From positions 4,247,582-4,311,581 of the forward strand of contig CM055872.1 of assembly GCA_029582165.1 (NCBI GenBank): 64,000 nt of DNA. The letters run 5' to 3'. Positions 10,907 through 29,386 of this stretch are shown piece by piece. The notes beneath the pieces are model-generated. The model was given only the letters and a program-made list of their open reading frames with translations. It did no database searches and had not been told where the DNA came from. Both the position numbers and the translations under genes were made by a program. The stretch's first letter is position 1. Each line of letters opens with the position of its first letter. The DNA is from Portulaca oleracea. Taxonomy: Eukaryota; Streptophyta; Magnoliopsida; Caryophyllales; Portulacaceae.

Positions 10907-11297
10907 TAGTTTCATTTGAGGTAAAAAAAGAAACAACTCTACTACAGTACTATGTGTTGCAACTAGCTGATTTACTACTGAGCTGCATGGTGTTGATGTA
11001 TTCATGGGTAAAAACGCAAACCCGAATCAATCTTATCTGTTAGATCAGACAAGTATGTGTACTGATCTAGTCTGTGTTTGACATATTATGAATTCATTGC
11101 GCTATCGTATGTTTAGAAAACTTGTTGAAACAAAGAACTTATCAGGAGAGCAATTACAGAGACTCTGCTTATTTCACCCATTACATACCACAATGATGAT
11201 CAAATAATGTCAAAAATTCGAAAAAAGAAGAAGAAAACTAAGGCACAAAGAAAACACTACACACACATTTAAGAAAAATCGGATGTTCAACAAGATC
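10907..11297. other. Convergent 3' intergenic stretch
   Basis: This lies between the stop of the second PEARLI-4-like gene and the stop of the first peroxidase, which converge. It is AT-rich and presumably holds both 3' untranslated regions. I see no gene or repeat in it. Confidence 0.5.
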
Positions 11298-14648
<3,351 letters not shown>

Positions 14649-14649
14649 A

Positions 14650-16032
14650 AGAATACACAAAGGATTAGGGGGTGCTTTGGGTGGTATGTGGAATACAAGA
14701 GCTATCAAGGAAGTGTCCAATCAAAATGGAGAGGAAATTAGGACGTTGTGGAGTTGGTAGCAAGTCGTATTATTTAAACATTGGTTGCATACATCATATA
14801 TGCATAAAGTGGTATGGAAATCAAAGAGTTGGAGGCCAAGCTAATCGTGTTGTTTTTGTTGTGGGTAAAGTGTAGTACTGATATGATATGATAAAAATAT
14901 GAATAGTGTGATATGATGTAGTATAATGCAGTACATTGTGATAAAATTAACGGTAACAATGTTTAGTGTGGTCGTCGAGAAGGGAGAAAAATGAAATCTA
15001 GTAAGAAAAGCGAGGAGAGAGAAAATGATGGTTGTTGTGGTAAAATGTGATATGGTATATTAATATGTGATAATTTGTGGTTAGCGTGACGAAGGTGCAA
15101 TATAGTACCACACGAAAGAACATAGCCTTAAGTACCAGTAAAAAACTCTGGTATTAATGTGAAATTTGTGTTGATTAAATTGATCAGTTAAAAATTAGAT
15201 GAGAACAAATGTTTATTACCTAGTTTTTTTTTAAGTAAGATGAGAATAGATGCGTGTTACCAAATTATGTTTTTTTTGGGGGGTTGTTCAAACAAATCTA
15301 TGATCGTAAAATCGGGTTTGGACAATAAAAATAAGATAAATATTGTGCCCCGATTTCCCTCACGAAATTCAAATCTTGGTGGGAAAAAATAGGTGTAGAA
15401 ATTATGGGATTAATAAGTCGTATTTGCTATATATGTATACTTCAATACTTACTTACTATCCCAACCTACAAAATTTACCGACAGTTATTCCTCAAATAGG
15501 CCCTATAGAACATATTACTTGCATATTAAAATAACACAAAAGAAGAATAATAAAGTGCTATGGAAATGCCAAGAAAGAGATAAATTGAGGCATGATGTTA
15601 GTCAAAAGAACTAAGCCTACATAAGCTAAGGCAGTGTGTTACAGTACATTGTAGCACTAATTAATTTATGATAATCATTCATCAAACTGCTTTTTAATTT
15701 TAGGCTGGCATACACAATTTTCTATTACTATTGTTGGTGTTGATTGTTGAATAGGGGAAGGAATAATCACGCCCTAAGAATCAACAAGGTTTTTGGTAAA
15801 TCTTTCTAGGGTTCTATCTATCACTTTCTTGTTGTGAATAGATAAGGATCAAATTTCAAATATAGCTGTTTTCCCCTCTTCAAGTACTATTCTACACTCA
15901 TCAAACTTTGATTAACGTTCATCCACATTTAACTAAAATTTTTAAGTAATAATATTACCTTCGGTTAGTATGTATGGATTGATAATTTGCATATACTCCT
16001 TTCAGGTTTATGATATTTACAAATTCAACATT
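14650..16032. other. Upstream region of peroxidase copy 1, no gene seen
   Basis: AT-rich promoter and spacer. Around 14870-15110 it is enriched in gtgatatgatat-type words in which degenerate repeats can be traced. The few short open frames lack coding character. Confidence 0.45.
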
Positions 16033-16370
16033 GACACTTTTAAGTTAATATTTACGTGCCCTGTGCTTTTGACCCAATTTTAAATAGTTACTTTTTCGAT
16101 CAATTTAGCAACTTTTCTGGTGGATGTGTGATCTGTGATGAAATTTCTTTGCTAATAAACTTATCATCATTTCTACAAAGTAATTTCATCGCAAATCATA
16201 CATTCGTCGGAAAAATTGCTGAATTCATTGAAAAAGTAGTGAAATGAACACGGAAATTTCATTGTAAATCACACATTCACCGGAAAAATTACTAAATTCA
16301 TCGAAAAAACTAGCTAAATGAACTTGGTTCAAAAGCTTATAGGGCACATAAATATTAACTTTAAAACGTC
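16033..16370. mobile_element. Foldback MITE with an internally duplicated arm
   Basis: The left end (gacacttttaagttaatatt, then acgtgccctgtgctttt) and right end (agggcacataaatattaac, then tttaaaacgtc) are inverted repeats of about 110 bp. The right arm is present twice in tandem with a period of about 72 bp (tttcatcgcaaatcatacat and tttcattgtaaatcacacat). I could not identify a clear target duplication, so the superfamily is open. Confidence 0.7.
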
Positions 16371-17137
16371 GGATTGAGATTTATAATTTTATAAATATCT
16401 TAAACATGAAGAGATATATGCAAATTGTCCCTAATAATACTAGTTGAGATTCATCAACAATAAACATTATGTCTTGCATATACTAGTGTGAATTTAAGCT
16501 GATGTCATGCCTCATGCAGGCAATATATGGAAACTTCCTTGAATTTGGTAAACTTTGGACTAAAATAACAATTTCTTGTGCAAATTAAGAATTTCCTGAA
16601 TTCTAACAACAATTAATTAGTGACTAGACTTATTTAATTAAGTTGCATATATAATTGATGCATTGTAGAAAGCATTTGAATTATCAATTGCGTATTGGAT
16701 CTCCCTTTTAGTTTGGAATTGTTTGTTTATACACAAAAAGGAACCCAACCAGCTTAAAAGCTAGATCTAATTTCCCATCAACATTTGTGCATATCTCTTT
16801 CTTTATTTACACATATTTAAAGTGCTCAAATAATTAAAGAGTCTTCATTTAACTAATCTATCTATATTTAATTCTATCCAAAAGTATTAAAAATTATAAA
16901 ATCAACTAATCTATATTTAAGATTTGCCTTCCAAGTTACTTCCTTCATCTATTTTTAACTCATGCATCCACACTGTTCAAATTGCAACCAACATAAAAGA
17001 AATTGTAGTAATTAATGATGCTAAATAAAATTGTCATTATCATTAGTTTTCTTTTTGTTTTACTATTAAAAGTCTGAAAAGGTTGAGAACTTTGCAACAA
17101 CACGGTTAAAATAGTGAAAATAGTAAAAATAACATAA
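16371..17137. other. AT-rich spacer
   Basis: No gene, RNA or terminal repeat recognised. The last nine bases (17129-17137, ATAACATAA) are the left target duplication of the next element. Confidence 0.5.
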
Positions 17138-17561
17138 GGATTATTGGACGATAATACACTGAACTTTAGAGGTATAAGACAATAATGTACATAACTTTTT
17201 TTTTTGAACTCTAATACACTGAACTTTAAGGGTATTGGACAATAATGCACTCAGACCAATTCAGCTGGTGGTTGACGCAGTGACTATTCTACTTTGAGGT
17301 GTTATTTTTCTATTTTTTTCAGAAAAAATTTTTGTCGTGTAAGAAAGTACACATAAGCAAGATGACTAATATATTATTTTTGGAAAAAATGAAAAATGAC
17401 AAGTCAAAGTAGGACAACCACCGTGTCAACCATCAGTTGAATTAGTTTGAGTGTATTATTGTCCAATACCCTCAAAGTTCAGTGTATTAGAGTCTAAAAA
17501 AAAGTTCAGTGCATTATTGTCCAATACCCCTAAAGTTTAGTGTATTATCATTCAAAAATCC
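17138..17561. mobile_element. Mutator-like MITE, 424 bp, with 9-bp target duplication
   Basis: The 9-bp direct repeat ATAACATAA flanks the element (17129-17137 and 17562-17570). The termini are GGATTATTGGACGATAATAC and the reverse complement of GGATTTTTGAATGATAATAC. The inverted repeats extend over about 130 bp and contain the phrase cactgaactttaagggtatt, itself repeated twice per arm. A 9-bp duplication and long inverted repeats indicate a Mutator-like element; no transposase is present. A partial relative lies at about 52480-52602. Confidence 0.88.
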
Positions 17562-17570
17562 ATAACATAA

Positions 17571-17960
17571 TTGAAAAAAACTAGCAAGAAACCAACGTAC
17601 ATAGGTCAAACAGCTAAGCAAAAGTAATCAAAATTAAATTTTTGAATTTGCAATTCTCTCTTTGAGTAATTTCTTCTTAAGCAATAACTCCGCTATAAAC
17701 ACAGGTCTCCACGAATGATTGTGTTACAACCAAACTTTGTCACTCTGCGCGTCAGCCATGTGATCCAAGCTATCAAAAGGAAGCTATGAGAAATCCTCAA
17801 CTAAGACAATTCTCTTTTCCTTCTTTTTTAAGAATTCTTATTTGCAGAAGCGACCCGACACTCAGCTTGGTTGAAAAAATACTATTTAGCAGGATCAATG
17901 GCAAGTTATATGTATTCATATTAATTGTGTTTATGTTTTTCAGCTAACAGATGTATGATT
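17571..17960. other. Spacer between MITE and solo LTR
   Basis: AT-rich sequence without a gene or repeat that I can support. Confidence 0.45.
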
Positions 17961-18968
17961 TGTTAGAACCCCTCAAGGACGTTGACAAGGACCTTGGCGC
18001 TGGATCAGTTTTGAATGAAAGCCAAAATTCGAATAGCCAGAAAAGATATGATGCACAAGGAAAGAAATCTCAAGCGGGCAGAAGGACATTCACCTAGGAC
18101 ATCATAAGGACGTTCACTCACAGAACCCCAAGGACGTTCACTCCAGGCGAGAAACTTCGTCGTGAAAGATAAAAGAGCAAAACATCAAACAGGGAAGTTT
18201 GAGAAAGATATTCTGGAAAGATTTGCATCTATTTTTCTATCCTTTTCTAATCAGACTAATTAATTGTAACTGTCTTTATTACAGGAAGCAATTAATCAAG
18301 AATTTGGAAAGAAGAGTTGATTGAAGATCTCCGGAAATAAGGCAAGAAGACAGCCGCAGATTGTGAAGGATATCTAATCACCATGAAGGAAAGTATCATG
18401 AAGAAATCAACTTCAAACGGCTCCATTCTGCTGATGATTCTCGCTTATAAATTGAAGACCTCAAGAATGAAGAAAGCTAACGATTCCATGGAAGAAATCG
18501 GGTGTTCAAACAAAGAGTGTGTTCTTGTGTTTGAGTGAAAGTGTTTGGAGTGTTCTTGTGTGAAAAGTGTTATCAAACTCTAAACGGATCTAGAGTTGTG
18601 TTAGACTTTCGTTTTCGAATCCTAGACGGAGTTAGGATTCAATTCGTGTAAACACCAAACTGTGATTTGGTGGGTGTAATTTTCCAGAAATAAGAAGCGT
18701 CCATTTGCAAGGCGCTTGGTTCTCTGCTGTAAACCCTAAGGTCCTTCACCTTGGGTTATTCTGTATACAACCTAAAGACATTCACCTTAGGTTGATCTGC
18801 TTCAGTATAATAAAGGAAGTTAGTCAGTTTATGCTTATTGTCCTTTATCATACTTCTGCATTATATTGAATCTTAATCTAACTAGATTAAGAACCTAACG
18901 TCCTTTACAAGTCGATTATTTGTGCAGAGAATTTTCATAACCCTATTCACCCCCCTAGGGTTCTTTCA
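17961..18968. mobile_element. Probable solo LTR of a retrotransposon, about 1.0 kb
   Basis: It begins TGTTAGAACCCC and ends GGGTTCTTTCA, so its ends are imperfect inverted repeats with the TG...CA termini of LTRs. The end region (ctattcacccccctaggg) is of the type seen at the right edge of Copia LTRs. The inside repeats the phrase aaggacgttcac several times (about 17971, 18110, 18150, with variants near 18740 and 18775). No internal domain or second LTR follows. Flanks tgatt and gaatt match only partly, so the target duplication is decayed or absent. Confidence 0.6.
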
Positions 18969-20804
18969 GAATTGATCCTTTTTCAAGACAAAACAAAGAA
19001 AAAAAAAACTATAATTTGAATTTACCAAGTCTACTATTACGAAAATCAACTATTTTGTCAAAATAAAATTTTAGGATTGATTAGGATAGAAACTTAAACT
19101 TATATTTATTAAAATCGGAGTAGGTTTTAAGGGATTTTTGGAATGTTTAGGTTAGAAAATTAAAATTATTTTTATTGAAATTGGAGTAGGTTTTAAGGGA
19201 TTTCTTGTGGAATGTATCTACATATTGTGTTTGTATTTTCTAAACAGTGGTGTTTTATTTTTGTTGTTTACTATATTTTCGCCATTGGCAATACCAACCT
19301 GAAAAAAATATATATTTACATGATACTAATCAATTTGCCCTTCAATGAACATAACAGGTTAATTAATTAATTAGTCGACGGTAGATCTAATAAGTATTTA
19401 TATATCTAAGTCCAAAACATATATAACTTACATTTTTAACTCAGATTTGTATGGACCTGAATTACACCCAACTCGTATTTTCCATAACCAAATATATCTT
19501 CCTCCTATATTTAATTCATCTGTCCGAATTGATAGGTTTAGTACCTTAATTTTATTTGATGCTATAATTCTTGATTATTGTATTCGAGTACAAAATTAAA
19601 TTTGTTTGTGAATAAAAAGTATAAGTATTTACCCGAATTCAAAATACATCCAACTCGTATTTTCAATATCAAGTTTGTCTAAACTCGAAATACACCTGAC
19701 ATGTATTTGCCCTAATCAAATATACATATCGATTCATATATATTTAACCCGCCCATTCAAATTGGCAGGTTTAATAACTTAATATTCATTATATTTGATG
19801 CTAAGATTCTTGATTATTATATTCAAAAATAAAAAAGTACATTCATATATAAACAACGGCTAGTAGACAGACAAACTTCAGAACACAACAAAAGCAACAT
19901 TCTTTTCTAGTATGCAAATGAAATGATAAGGTTTCTTATTATAACCTAGTCAAAAGAGATTATAACGGTACTATGTAAACATATTATTCAATTTATTTGG
20001 TACAATTACAAATATCAATGAGCTAATACATGAAATCATAAACATTATACCAGTCGAATGAACTTAGATTAATAGCCGCATGCAGATGATGTGAAAATAG
20101 TGACAAAACACAGGACAAACTTCAATTCAACTGCTCCCATTGACTAATTCATATTTAACGAAAAGATCAACAAATTTAAGCATGATTTATTTTTCTAAAT
20201 TTCTTTAAGAAAAGCTACAGCAACCTGGACCAGAAAGGACAAATGGATAATGGTTTACCTAATTACACTATATATTTTTTTTCTTTGCATGCTTTCCAGG
20301 AAACTTAGTATAGAAAATTTTATATATAAGAAACTCATTGATTGATCACTCGAACAATAGTCAACCTAGACGTTTAATTCAATCCACAACGGTAAAAATG
20401 TATATAAGTTATTAGAGACACATGTTTGTTGTTTTAATGGACAATGATACACATTTTAGCTTAAGATGGTTAATAATTATCTAAAAATTATCCATATTTT
20501 ATATTTTTGTAATTTTTAATAATATTTTCTCTAATAATTAATATATTTATCAATTATAAGAGTATAATAATTATCTAGGTCAAAAACTATTAATAATTGC
20601 CTAATTTTATCAATCATACTAGAAAATGTATATTTTATACGTAGTTTTATATTTATGAAAAAATATAAATATAATTTAAATATACTTAAATTTAACTTCC
20701 ATGAAGATGTTTATCATTTTACTTTTTTAACTTATTTTGTTTGTTTTGGATGTAATAAGGGTGTACTTGATCTACGCATTAAGTCTTTCATTTTCATAAT
20801 TTAA
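18969..20804. other. AT-rich spacer with local tandem duplications
   Basis: About 19070-19215 holds a roughly 70-bp unit present twice (ggagtaggttttaagggatt). About 19440-19850 holds a longer unit present about twice, recognisable by cccaactcgtattttc and tgatgctaagattcttgatt/tgatgctataattcttgatt. No gene is seen in the stretch. Confidence 0.5.
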
Positions 20805-21022
20805 GGCCCCGTTCTTTTCTGCGGTTGGCAAACTGCGGTGCCACAGTCTACCGCAGTTTGCCACAACCCACCACATTTTTCCACAAATTATTACTTTTCT
20901 CTCTCCTTACCTACTCCACACACCATTATACTAATAACCCACCACAATTCCACCATACCCGCCACAATTCCACCACACCTCACCACATCATTCCGCAAAA
21001 TACCGCATAAAAGAACATGGCC
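20805..21022. mobile_element. Tourist-like MITE, 218 bp
   Basis: The ends GGCCCCGTTCTTTT and AAAAGAACATGGCC are inverted repeats, flanked by TAA on both sides (20802-20804 and 21023-21025). The inside is a pyrimidine/CA-rich run of ccacaatt and ccaccac words. The 3-bp TAA duplication points to the PIF/Harbinger group. A decayed relative with similar internal sequence lies near 26525-26785. Confidence 0.78.
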
Positions 21023-21025
21023 TAA

Positions 21026-22462
21026 TTATGTTTGGGAGCAGATTATTTTGATAGGTATGTGAGCATGATTTTGACCATGTCAAGACTTGATATAATGTCC
21101 CCAAATTTTTCTTGGATGCTATCCCACTCAAGACTTGTTCTCTTCCAAGAAAATACTTAATGTTCTCCTGGCGAATTTTTAATTTTTCAGTTGCATACTT
21201 GATGTTTTCTGTTATCATATTTGATGTTCTCTTGATATTCAATTATGCTCACGTATAATCCATTTCCTTTATATTTTGAAGAATCTTAATTAATAATGTT
21301 GTAAGGCTACATGCATGTTTGATCTTAATTTGAACACTTTTTGGTTCATGTTTCCTTTAGCAAATGATGATGATGGTGATGATCTTCAATCCGCAATTAA
21401 TGGTTAGAAAAATCAAAAATAGCATAGCCATTTTCATAGCAGAATATATATAATGGCGATTACTGTTAAAAATATAGTAAGAGGTAATCATTAATCAGTA
21501 CCTTTTTAAAAGTGTTAACTATTCTTGCATGTGATAATTAAGCATTGATCCAGCTTCATTCTTCTTAATCTATATTGGATGTTGATAAGTTAAAAACAAA
21601 TAAAAGTGTACATATAAGATACATTCTTTGTCAAAATACATATATAAATTAATATTTAGATCCGTGCATTGTACGGAGTGCCAATATATCACACATATTG
21701 TTGAAAACATTATCGAGATTATATTTAAAAGGATAGAGAAAAAACAACAATAAAAATTTTTAAAAATAGTGCATGTGAAAAAAAAGAGAGAACAAACAAT
21801 CATCAATGCAAACATATAAATATTAATGCAAAAATAAAGGTTGGTATTCATCCTGATCAGTAGGGATGGCAACGGGTTGGAGGTACCCAACTCCAATTCC
21901 GACCTAATTACCTCCAATTATCTCCGACTCCGATTACCTCTGATTACCACCAACTCTGGTTAGCTTTTATATGTGTTCGTAAAATGATTTCCTACGACTC
22001 CAATTACTTCTGTCTCCAATTATCTGCGATTAATATATCATACTTGTTAAAATAAAACTCCGATTTCTATTTTTTTATTTTTAAAAATTTTCTATATATT
22101 AATTACCATAATCGGACTTAATCAGATCGGAGATCGTCATCTCCATACCCGTCCCAATTATAGTCGGAAAAGATTTTTTTAATCGAATTTGAAGTCGGAT
22201 TTTTTTAGTTAAATTCAGATTCAGGATTTTTGCTGTGAAGCGAATTAGATTCGCTTTGAATTCGGACCTCACTGCACTGTGACATTTTAAATGAAGTTGT
22301 GATTAGTAAAGTGTTTGTTCTCTCACCCCTTTTTATGTACATTTGTATCATTGTATGCCAGTGGAAAAGTGTTGTTCATTCCCCAACAAAGTGATACTTT
22401 ACCCCTTCTCAAAAAACAGACAAAAAAAGTTGTAAAAAGTGTTGAGTTCACCTTACGTCTAG
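21026..22462. other. Spacer with a degenerate gattacctccaa repeat block
   Basis: About 21860-22250 begins with tagggatggcaacgggt, the phrase typical of Ac/hAT-type MITE ends, followed by repeated ctccgattacct words. It looks like a decayed MITE, but I cannot find a matching right end. The rest is AT-rich without a gene. Confidence 0.4.
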
Positions 22463-22773
22463 GCCTATAATTGGTTCTTCAATCTCTTGCTACTTTACTT
22501 GCATCCAAGAAAAAGCTAAGAGGAGGTGTTAATAGTTATAATTTGTAATTAACTAGCACACTAATCTACTCAGGCAAGGTACTTTTGTAGGTAACTTTAG
22601 TTATGTTAAGTACTTGTATATACTTGTCTTTGGGCCCTAATTATTGGTTATGGCTAATCACATGATTTCACCTAATTAATTGTTTTCAAGCTAAGATAGG
22701 TCCTTCAAAATCAATATCTCATCATATAGTTATATATGTTGAGGTAAGATAATGTGTATATGCATGTCTTTAA

Positions 22774-22976
22774 GGTCCTGTTGTTTGGTTAGGTTATTTT
22801 CAGGTTTGGATGGATAAATTAGGATAAGTTATGATAAGTTGGGATAAATTATGATGTTTTTTTGGGAGATTGTGTTGTTAGAATGAATGTTTTTTTTTTT
22901 TGGAAAATTGTGTTAGCTTTGGATAAGTTAGAATAAGTTGGGAGAGTTATATCCAACTTAACCAAAGAATAGGGCC
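22774..22976. mobile_element. Tourist-like MITE inserted after the duplication, 203 bp
   Basis: The ends GGTCCTGTTGTTTGGTTA and TAACCAAAGAATAGGGCC are inverted repeats flanked by TAA (22771-22773 and 22977-22979). The homologous place in unit 2 (about 45143) reads ctttaaattttatgcaaatac with a single TAA and no element. The empty site shows the element moved in after the tandem duplication. Confidence 0.9.
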
Positions 22977-23289
22977 TAAATTTTGTACAAATACATATAA
23001 TTCTGAAGATCGTATGCGTTTGATGCAGTTGTGATCACGTAATGGATAACGCTTGATTTATAATTAGGGACAACAATAGCCTCAAATCGATGAACTTGTT
23101 TCAGTAAGAAAAACAATTTACAATTACAAATTTCATTACAGTCATTCTGATCCAATCAAACACACATGTAACATAAACAAGCAACAAGCAACAAGCCAAC
23201 AACACTCATTAAAACTGAAACAAATAAGAAAAGCAAACCAAACCAAAAAGAATGTAAAACTTTGCATGCATGGGAGATTAATCAACTTT

Positions 23290-25282
<1,993 letters not shown>

Positions 25283-25387
25283 TTTGTGTTGTGTTTCTTT
25301 GGAGGTAATTAATTAAGCTCTTGGTTTGAACTCCAATGAGATCTTAATCAGAAAAGTGGGGTGATGAAAATGAGATGAGTTTATGGG

Positions 25388-25395
25388 TATTTATA
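25388..25395 (-). promoter_or_regulatory. TATA box of peroxidase copy 2
   Basis: On the minus strand caagtataaataccc lies about 105 bases upstream of the start at 25282. The same sequence and spacing is kept in copy 3 (47214-47221). Confidence 0.6.
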
Positions 25396-27479
25396 CTTGA
25401 GGAATTGAAGTAGTGTAATTATAGATCAATATAATTATGCATGTGCATGAGATGGAGTTGGTGAACTAAATATTCGTCCTAATTAAGCTCATGTATTAGT
25501 TGGTTCAAGATGTCAAGTATTTGGTTCAAGTAAATGTCACGGAGAATAAGCCATTACTTCAATAATGATGTGCTATCCTACTTCAATAAAATGTAAGTTA
25601 AAGGATTTTTCCTAACGAACATAAATACATATAATACGTATGTGTCTATGTGTATGTTTAATATTTCAATATACATAACAAGAAAAATTACTTTGGCCAA
25701 CAAAAAAGATTGTTGCCCTAATCTAATTTTTGTTGCATTTTAACATGTTACTAAAAAGTAAATTGTCACGATTTGGTAGTCTTATCCTCGAAGCACAAAG
25801 ACCGGGCTACAAATTAATAAAAATAGTAGTACAAATTAGTTGTGGTGGGCAATCAAACCTTTTTGTTGCCTTAGTAACTTTTGACAACCATTTTTCTTTA
25901 AATTATTGCCCAATCTATATTATTGCAACAAAAAAAAGTTTTGTTGCCACATATAATGTATTTAACCAGAAAATTATTTAGTTGCCCTATTTTAAATTAA
26001 TGTAATACTAAATTTTTTGTTGTCCAAATTACTCTAAATTTAATTTGTTATCCAAACATATTTTTGTTATTGTGATATATAAAATAAAAATATTTTTTCA
26101 TACTATACACTTAAGAAGCATATTTTTTTTTTATTTAACTAGTTTCATGTTGCATGTAAGAGATAAAGGAACAAGCTGGCAAACGAGCTAACTGGTCGTA
26201 TATTGATAGTGAGATGAAATGAGTGGAATTTTAATGTCTATAAAGAATTGACTTATTAGTAATCTAATCAAAGTCAAAATAACTAAAACATAAAATAAAC
26301 ACTTGAATTTGATAAGTTGTTACGAAGTTAGCTACATGGATTCGTTAGAAGGTGATGACAAATGTGACGAGGACAAAGTATGGGAGGCGGCTGCGGAAAT
26401 GCCTTGTGGTTATGGATTTATTTGAAGGATTAGTTAGTATTTTTTTTATTTTGTTGAAATAATGTTAAAATTATATTGAAAATGAAAATAAATCATGCTG
26501 ATTGAAAAGTTTGAAAGGAATTATATTTAGGTCCTTTTCTTTTCCATGGTATCATACTGTACTTAACCTAATTTACCATATTGTCTACAGACCTAGGCAA
26601 TTTAGTATGTTATCATATAATATCACACTTTACCACATCAATCATAATTTTCTCTCTTCTTACTTTTTTCTCCATTTTTCGCTTTTTTCTCTCCTCACCT
26701 ACCACACCAATCATTTTCACCACAACCTATCACACTACATCGCAACATATCACACTTTTCATAATTTACCATACTAGAAGATAATCATAGTTTATTATGT
26801 ATATTGTACAAAAAAATAGTATTTAAAGACCATTTGTTTTTTTTTAAAAAAAATTGGAAAAAAAGTCGTAATCATAACTTGTAGGGTTGACCCGAAACAG
26901 AACTATACCGCCCATATTCCCCTGATATACGTCTTACCAGAAACCCGCCTGCGCCGACCACCGACCAAATTGACAGGTCTAACCATACCATACCATTTCC
27001 ACACTTTACTCACTACAAAAAAAGAATAGAGCTTTATTGAAACAATAAATACATCGAATCTTTTGGAAATTTGTTGAATTGTGCTAAATATTTACAGGTC
27101 AACCCTAAACCCTAAAACCCTAAATCTAAACAGTAAGCAGTATACCCTAATTTATTGGCCAACCTAGCAATGTAATATAAACGTAAACACAAAACACACC
27201 TATACAAGCAATCCTCCTACATGCATGCATGTATATATATAATTATACAGTGTTTTTTTCTTTAGGTTGAGATGCTTTATTTATTTTTTAGTTGGCCTTT
27301 TTCTTAGCCTGCATGTTATATAGTTCTTCTGTTTAGCTTTTGACTAATTAATAATTGAAAAAATCACGGCTTAATTGAAACATCAACATGAACATCAGTC
27401 TACCATACAATCTCTTTTTTATTTGACTTTCATTTTTTTTTCAAAGTAGGTAAATGATTGAAGTAATACACCCCACTAG
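25396..27479. other. Upstream flank of peroxidase copy 2, with insertions
   Basis: About 25400-26520 and 27040-27479 can be aligned with unit 2 (47222-48645). About 26525-27040 is absent from unit 2. Its left half (26525-26785, aggtccttttcttttcc then ccacc/cacaac words) resembles the Tourist-like MITE at 20805 but has decayed ends. A short telomere-like run (ccctaaaccctaaaaccct) occurs at about 27105. No gene is seen. Confidence 0.5.
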
Positions 27480-27799
27480 CCTATAATTGGTTGTTCAATC
27501 TCTTGCTACCTTACTTGCATCCAAGAAAAACCAAAGAGAAGGTGTTAATAGCTGTAATTAGTACTTGACTAGCACACTAATCTACTCGAGCAAGGTACTT
27601 TCGTAGGTAACTTTAGTAATATTAACTACTTGTATATACTTATCTTCGCTGTGTCCTTATTAGTTATGGCTAATCACATGATTTCGTCTAATTAACTGTT
27701 TTCCCAAATAAAAAAGGTATGTGAAATGTTCGGGGGCAGTGTCAACCAAACCTATTCTTTGAAGTTAATAAGTTATGTTGTTGTTTAGGGTTTGGTTAT

Positions 27800-27995
27800 G
27801 ATGATATATCTGCAAGCTATTTTGTAGTTGAAACATGAGCTATCTGAATAAGGCCTTCCTGAATCTTGTCCTTGATGTAATGGCAATCAGACGAATATGC
27901 TTAGTCCCTTTGGCTTAGATCTTCTCATGAAAAACTGGGTTGGCAACAATGTGATGAGCTGCCTTATCATCACAAAAAAGGGTAATGGTGCTAGC
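27800..27995 (-). pseudogene. Copia RNase H C-terminal fragment
   Basis: Minus-strand translation gives the phrase CDDKAAHHIVANPVFHEK, then, after a stop and a frame change, TKHI and CHYIKDKIQEG. These are the well-known last motifs of the Copia RNase H domain (D.KAA...NPVFHERTKHI.DCH). Stops and a frameshift make it non-functional. It fixes the orientation of the remnant. Confidence 0.75.
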
Positions 27996-28011
27996 TATAT
28001 ATATTGAGTAC

Positions 28012-28153
28012 AGGGGCGGATTTGATGTGTTAGTAGTGGAGTCAGGCGACTCCACTGGAATTTCGAGGGAAAAAAATATTTCGGAAAAAAACCGATATGT
28101 ATAATGTACATATACAAGTTAACTGCACATTCCTTCAATAAGTGCTAAGTAGC
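28012..28153. other. Left part of the sequence split by the Athila insertion
   Basis: It begins acaggggcggatttgatg, a phrase common at ends of plant non-autonomous elements, and contains the palindrome ggagtcaggcgactcc (about 28040). It is contiguous, across the Athila element, with 43085 onward. The last five bases (28149-28153, GTAGC) are the target duplication. Confidence 0.5.
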
Positions 28154-29377
28154 TGTTCGGTCTCGTTTCGAGCCGAATTCTTCTCTTTAATAGGGCGTTT
28201 TTGTATGTTCTAACCCCGTGTGTTATTCGAGTTATGAGATTTTTGTAGTTTTGTAGGAAAATAAGAAAGTGATCGAAAAAGGCGACAAAACGGAGCAAAA
28301 ACTTGCCAAATCAAGGGGTGAGACAGAAGGTCTGCTCGAAGCCGAGAATGGTGGCTCGCCCGAGCAGCGCTCCTGGAGAGCAGCAAAAATGTTCGATTAA
28401 ATTTGAGCCAAAAGGAGGTGAGACAGAAGGTCTGCTCGACCGAGCAACATATTGGCTCGGTCGAGCCATGCTTCTGTGCATCAACTAGGAAAAGGTCGAA
28501 ATGACGCGCTAAGGCGGAAGGACAGAGCCACCGCCCGAGCAGGGCCCCGCTCGTGAGCCGAGCTTCGAGCCGCCAAGGAGAAGTCGCCAAGAACGAGGAC
28601 ACGCGAATGCACGCTCGCGGCGCAGGATTCAGCTCGCCGAGCCAATTCGATTCTGCGCATAACTGGAAGCGAAGTCTGCGTTTTGTGAAACAAACTTAGG
28701 TATTATAAGAGTATTAGTGCGACTCTTTTAGGGAGGTAATTAGAAGCTTTTAGTTTGTAATTAGGGGTTTTAATGCTTTCTTAATTAAACTCTACTTTCT
28801 CTCTAAGTTTTCTCTTGTCTTGTTCTTCAAGTTTTTGGGATTCTTGAATGTAATCAATTTTCTTCAAGTAATTTTCAGCCTTCCTTAATCTTTATCATCT
28901 TATGCTTAGTTTTCACTTAATTTTGCCTTTGAAAGTTCATAGTGTTAGCCACAAAAACATCCAATCCAACTTTTAGTGAAAAGGGGGATTAAGGGTCACA
29001 AATTCCACTCTCAAGTGGGGATTTGGGGATTCTTAGTAATCCAATTCACGATTTCTTATTTGTTCGGGAGAAATCCAAGTAGATTGAAGATTAGTGAAAG
29101 TTTGGATCATCAAAGGTATAATCTCTTGTTCCTAATTTCATTAATTAGTCTTAGTTTTATTGTTTTCTTAATTTCATGCTTTTAGTTGCTTTCATCTTTT
29201 ATTGCTTTCTTAATTATTATCATGTTTAGGTTAGTTTATTGCTTTATTTACATAATCTATTGCTTTCCGCATTGAGAAAAATCCTTGTACACAAACCGAT
29301 TATCTAAATCAAACCTAACACCCATCCCTGTGGACCGACAACCCTAACTTAAAAACCACAAAAATTACACCCGAACA
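28154..29377 (+). repeat. Athila 5' LTR, complete copy A (1224 bp)
   Basis: It runs from TGTTCGGTCTCGTTTCGAGC to the ACCCGAACA end and is homologous to the 3' LTR at 41844-43079 along its length. A GC-rich section (about 28315-28660) of paired palindromes is followed by an AT-rich section with a promoter-like pyrimidine tract and many tctctctaagttttct repeats. Its first 165 bp are missing from copies B and C. Confidence 0.92.
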
Positions 29378-29386
29378 ATGGCGCCG

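Noticed and set aside
17961..18968. Repeated aaggacgttcac phrases as a CRISPR-like or satellite array
   Set aside because: Irregular spacing and divergent copies inside an LTR with TG...CA ends; they are internal LTR repeats.
27100..27135. Telomere-like ccctaaa run
   Set aside because: Only about three imperfect units; too short to be an interstitial telomere block.
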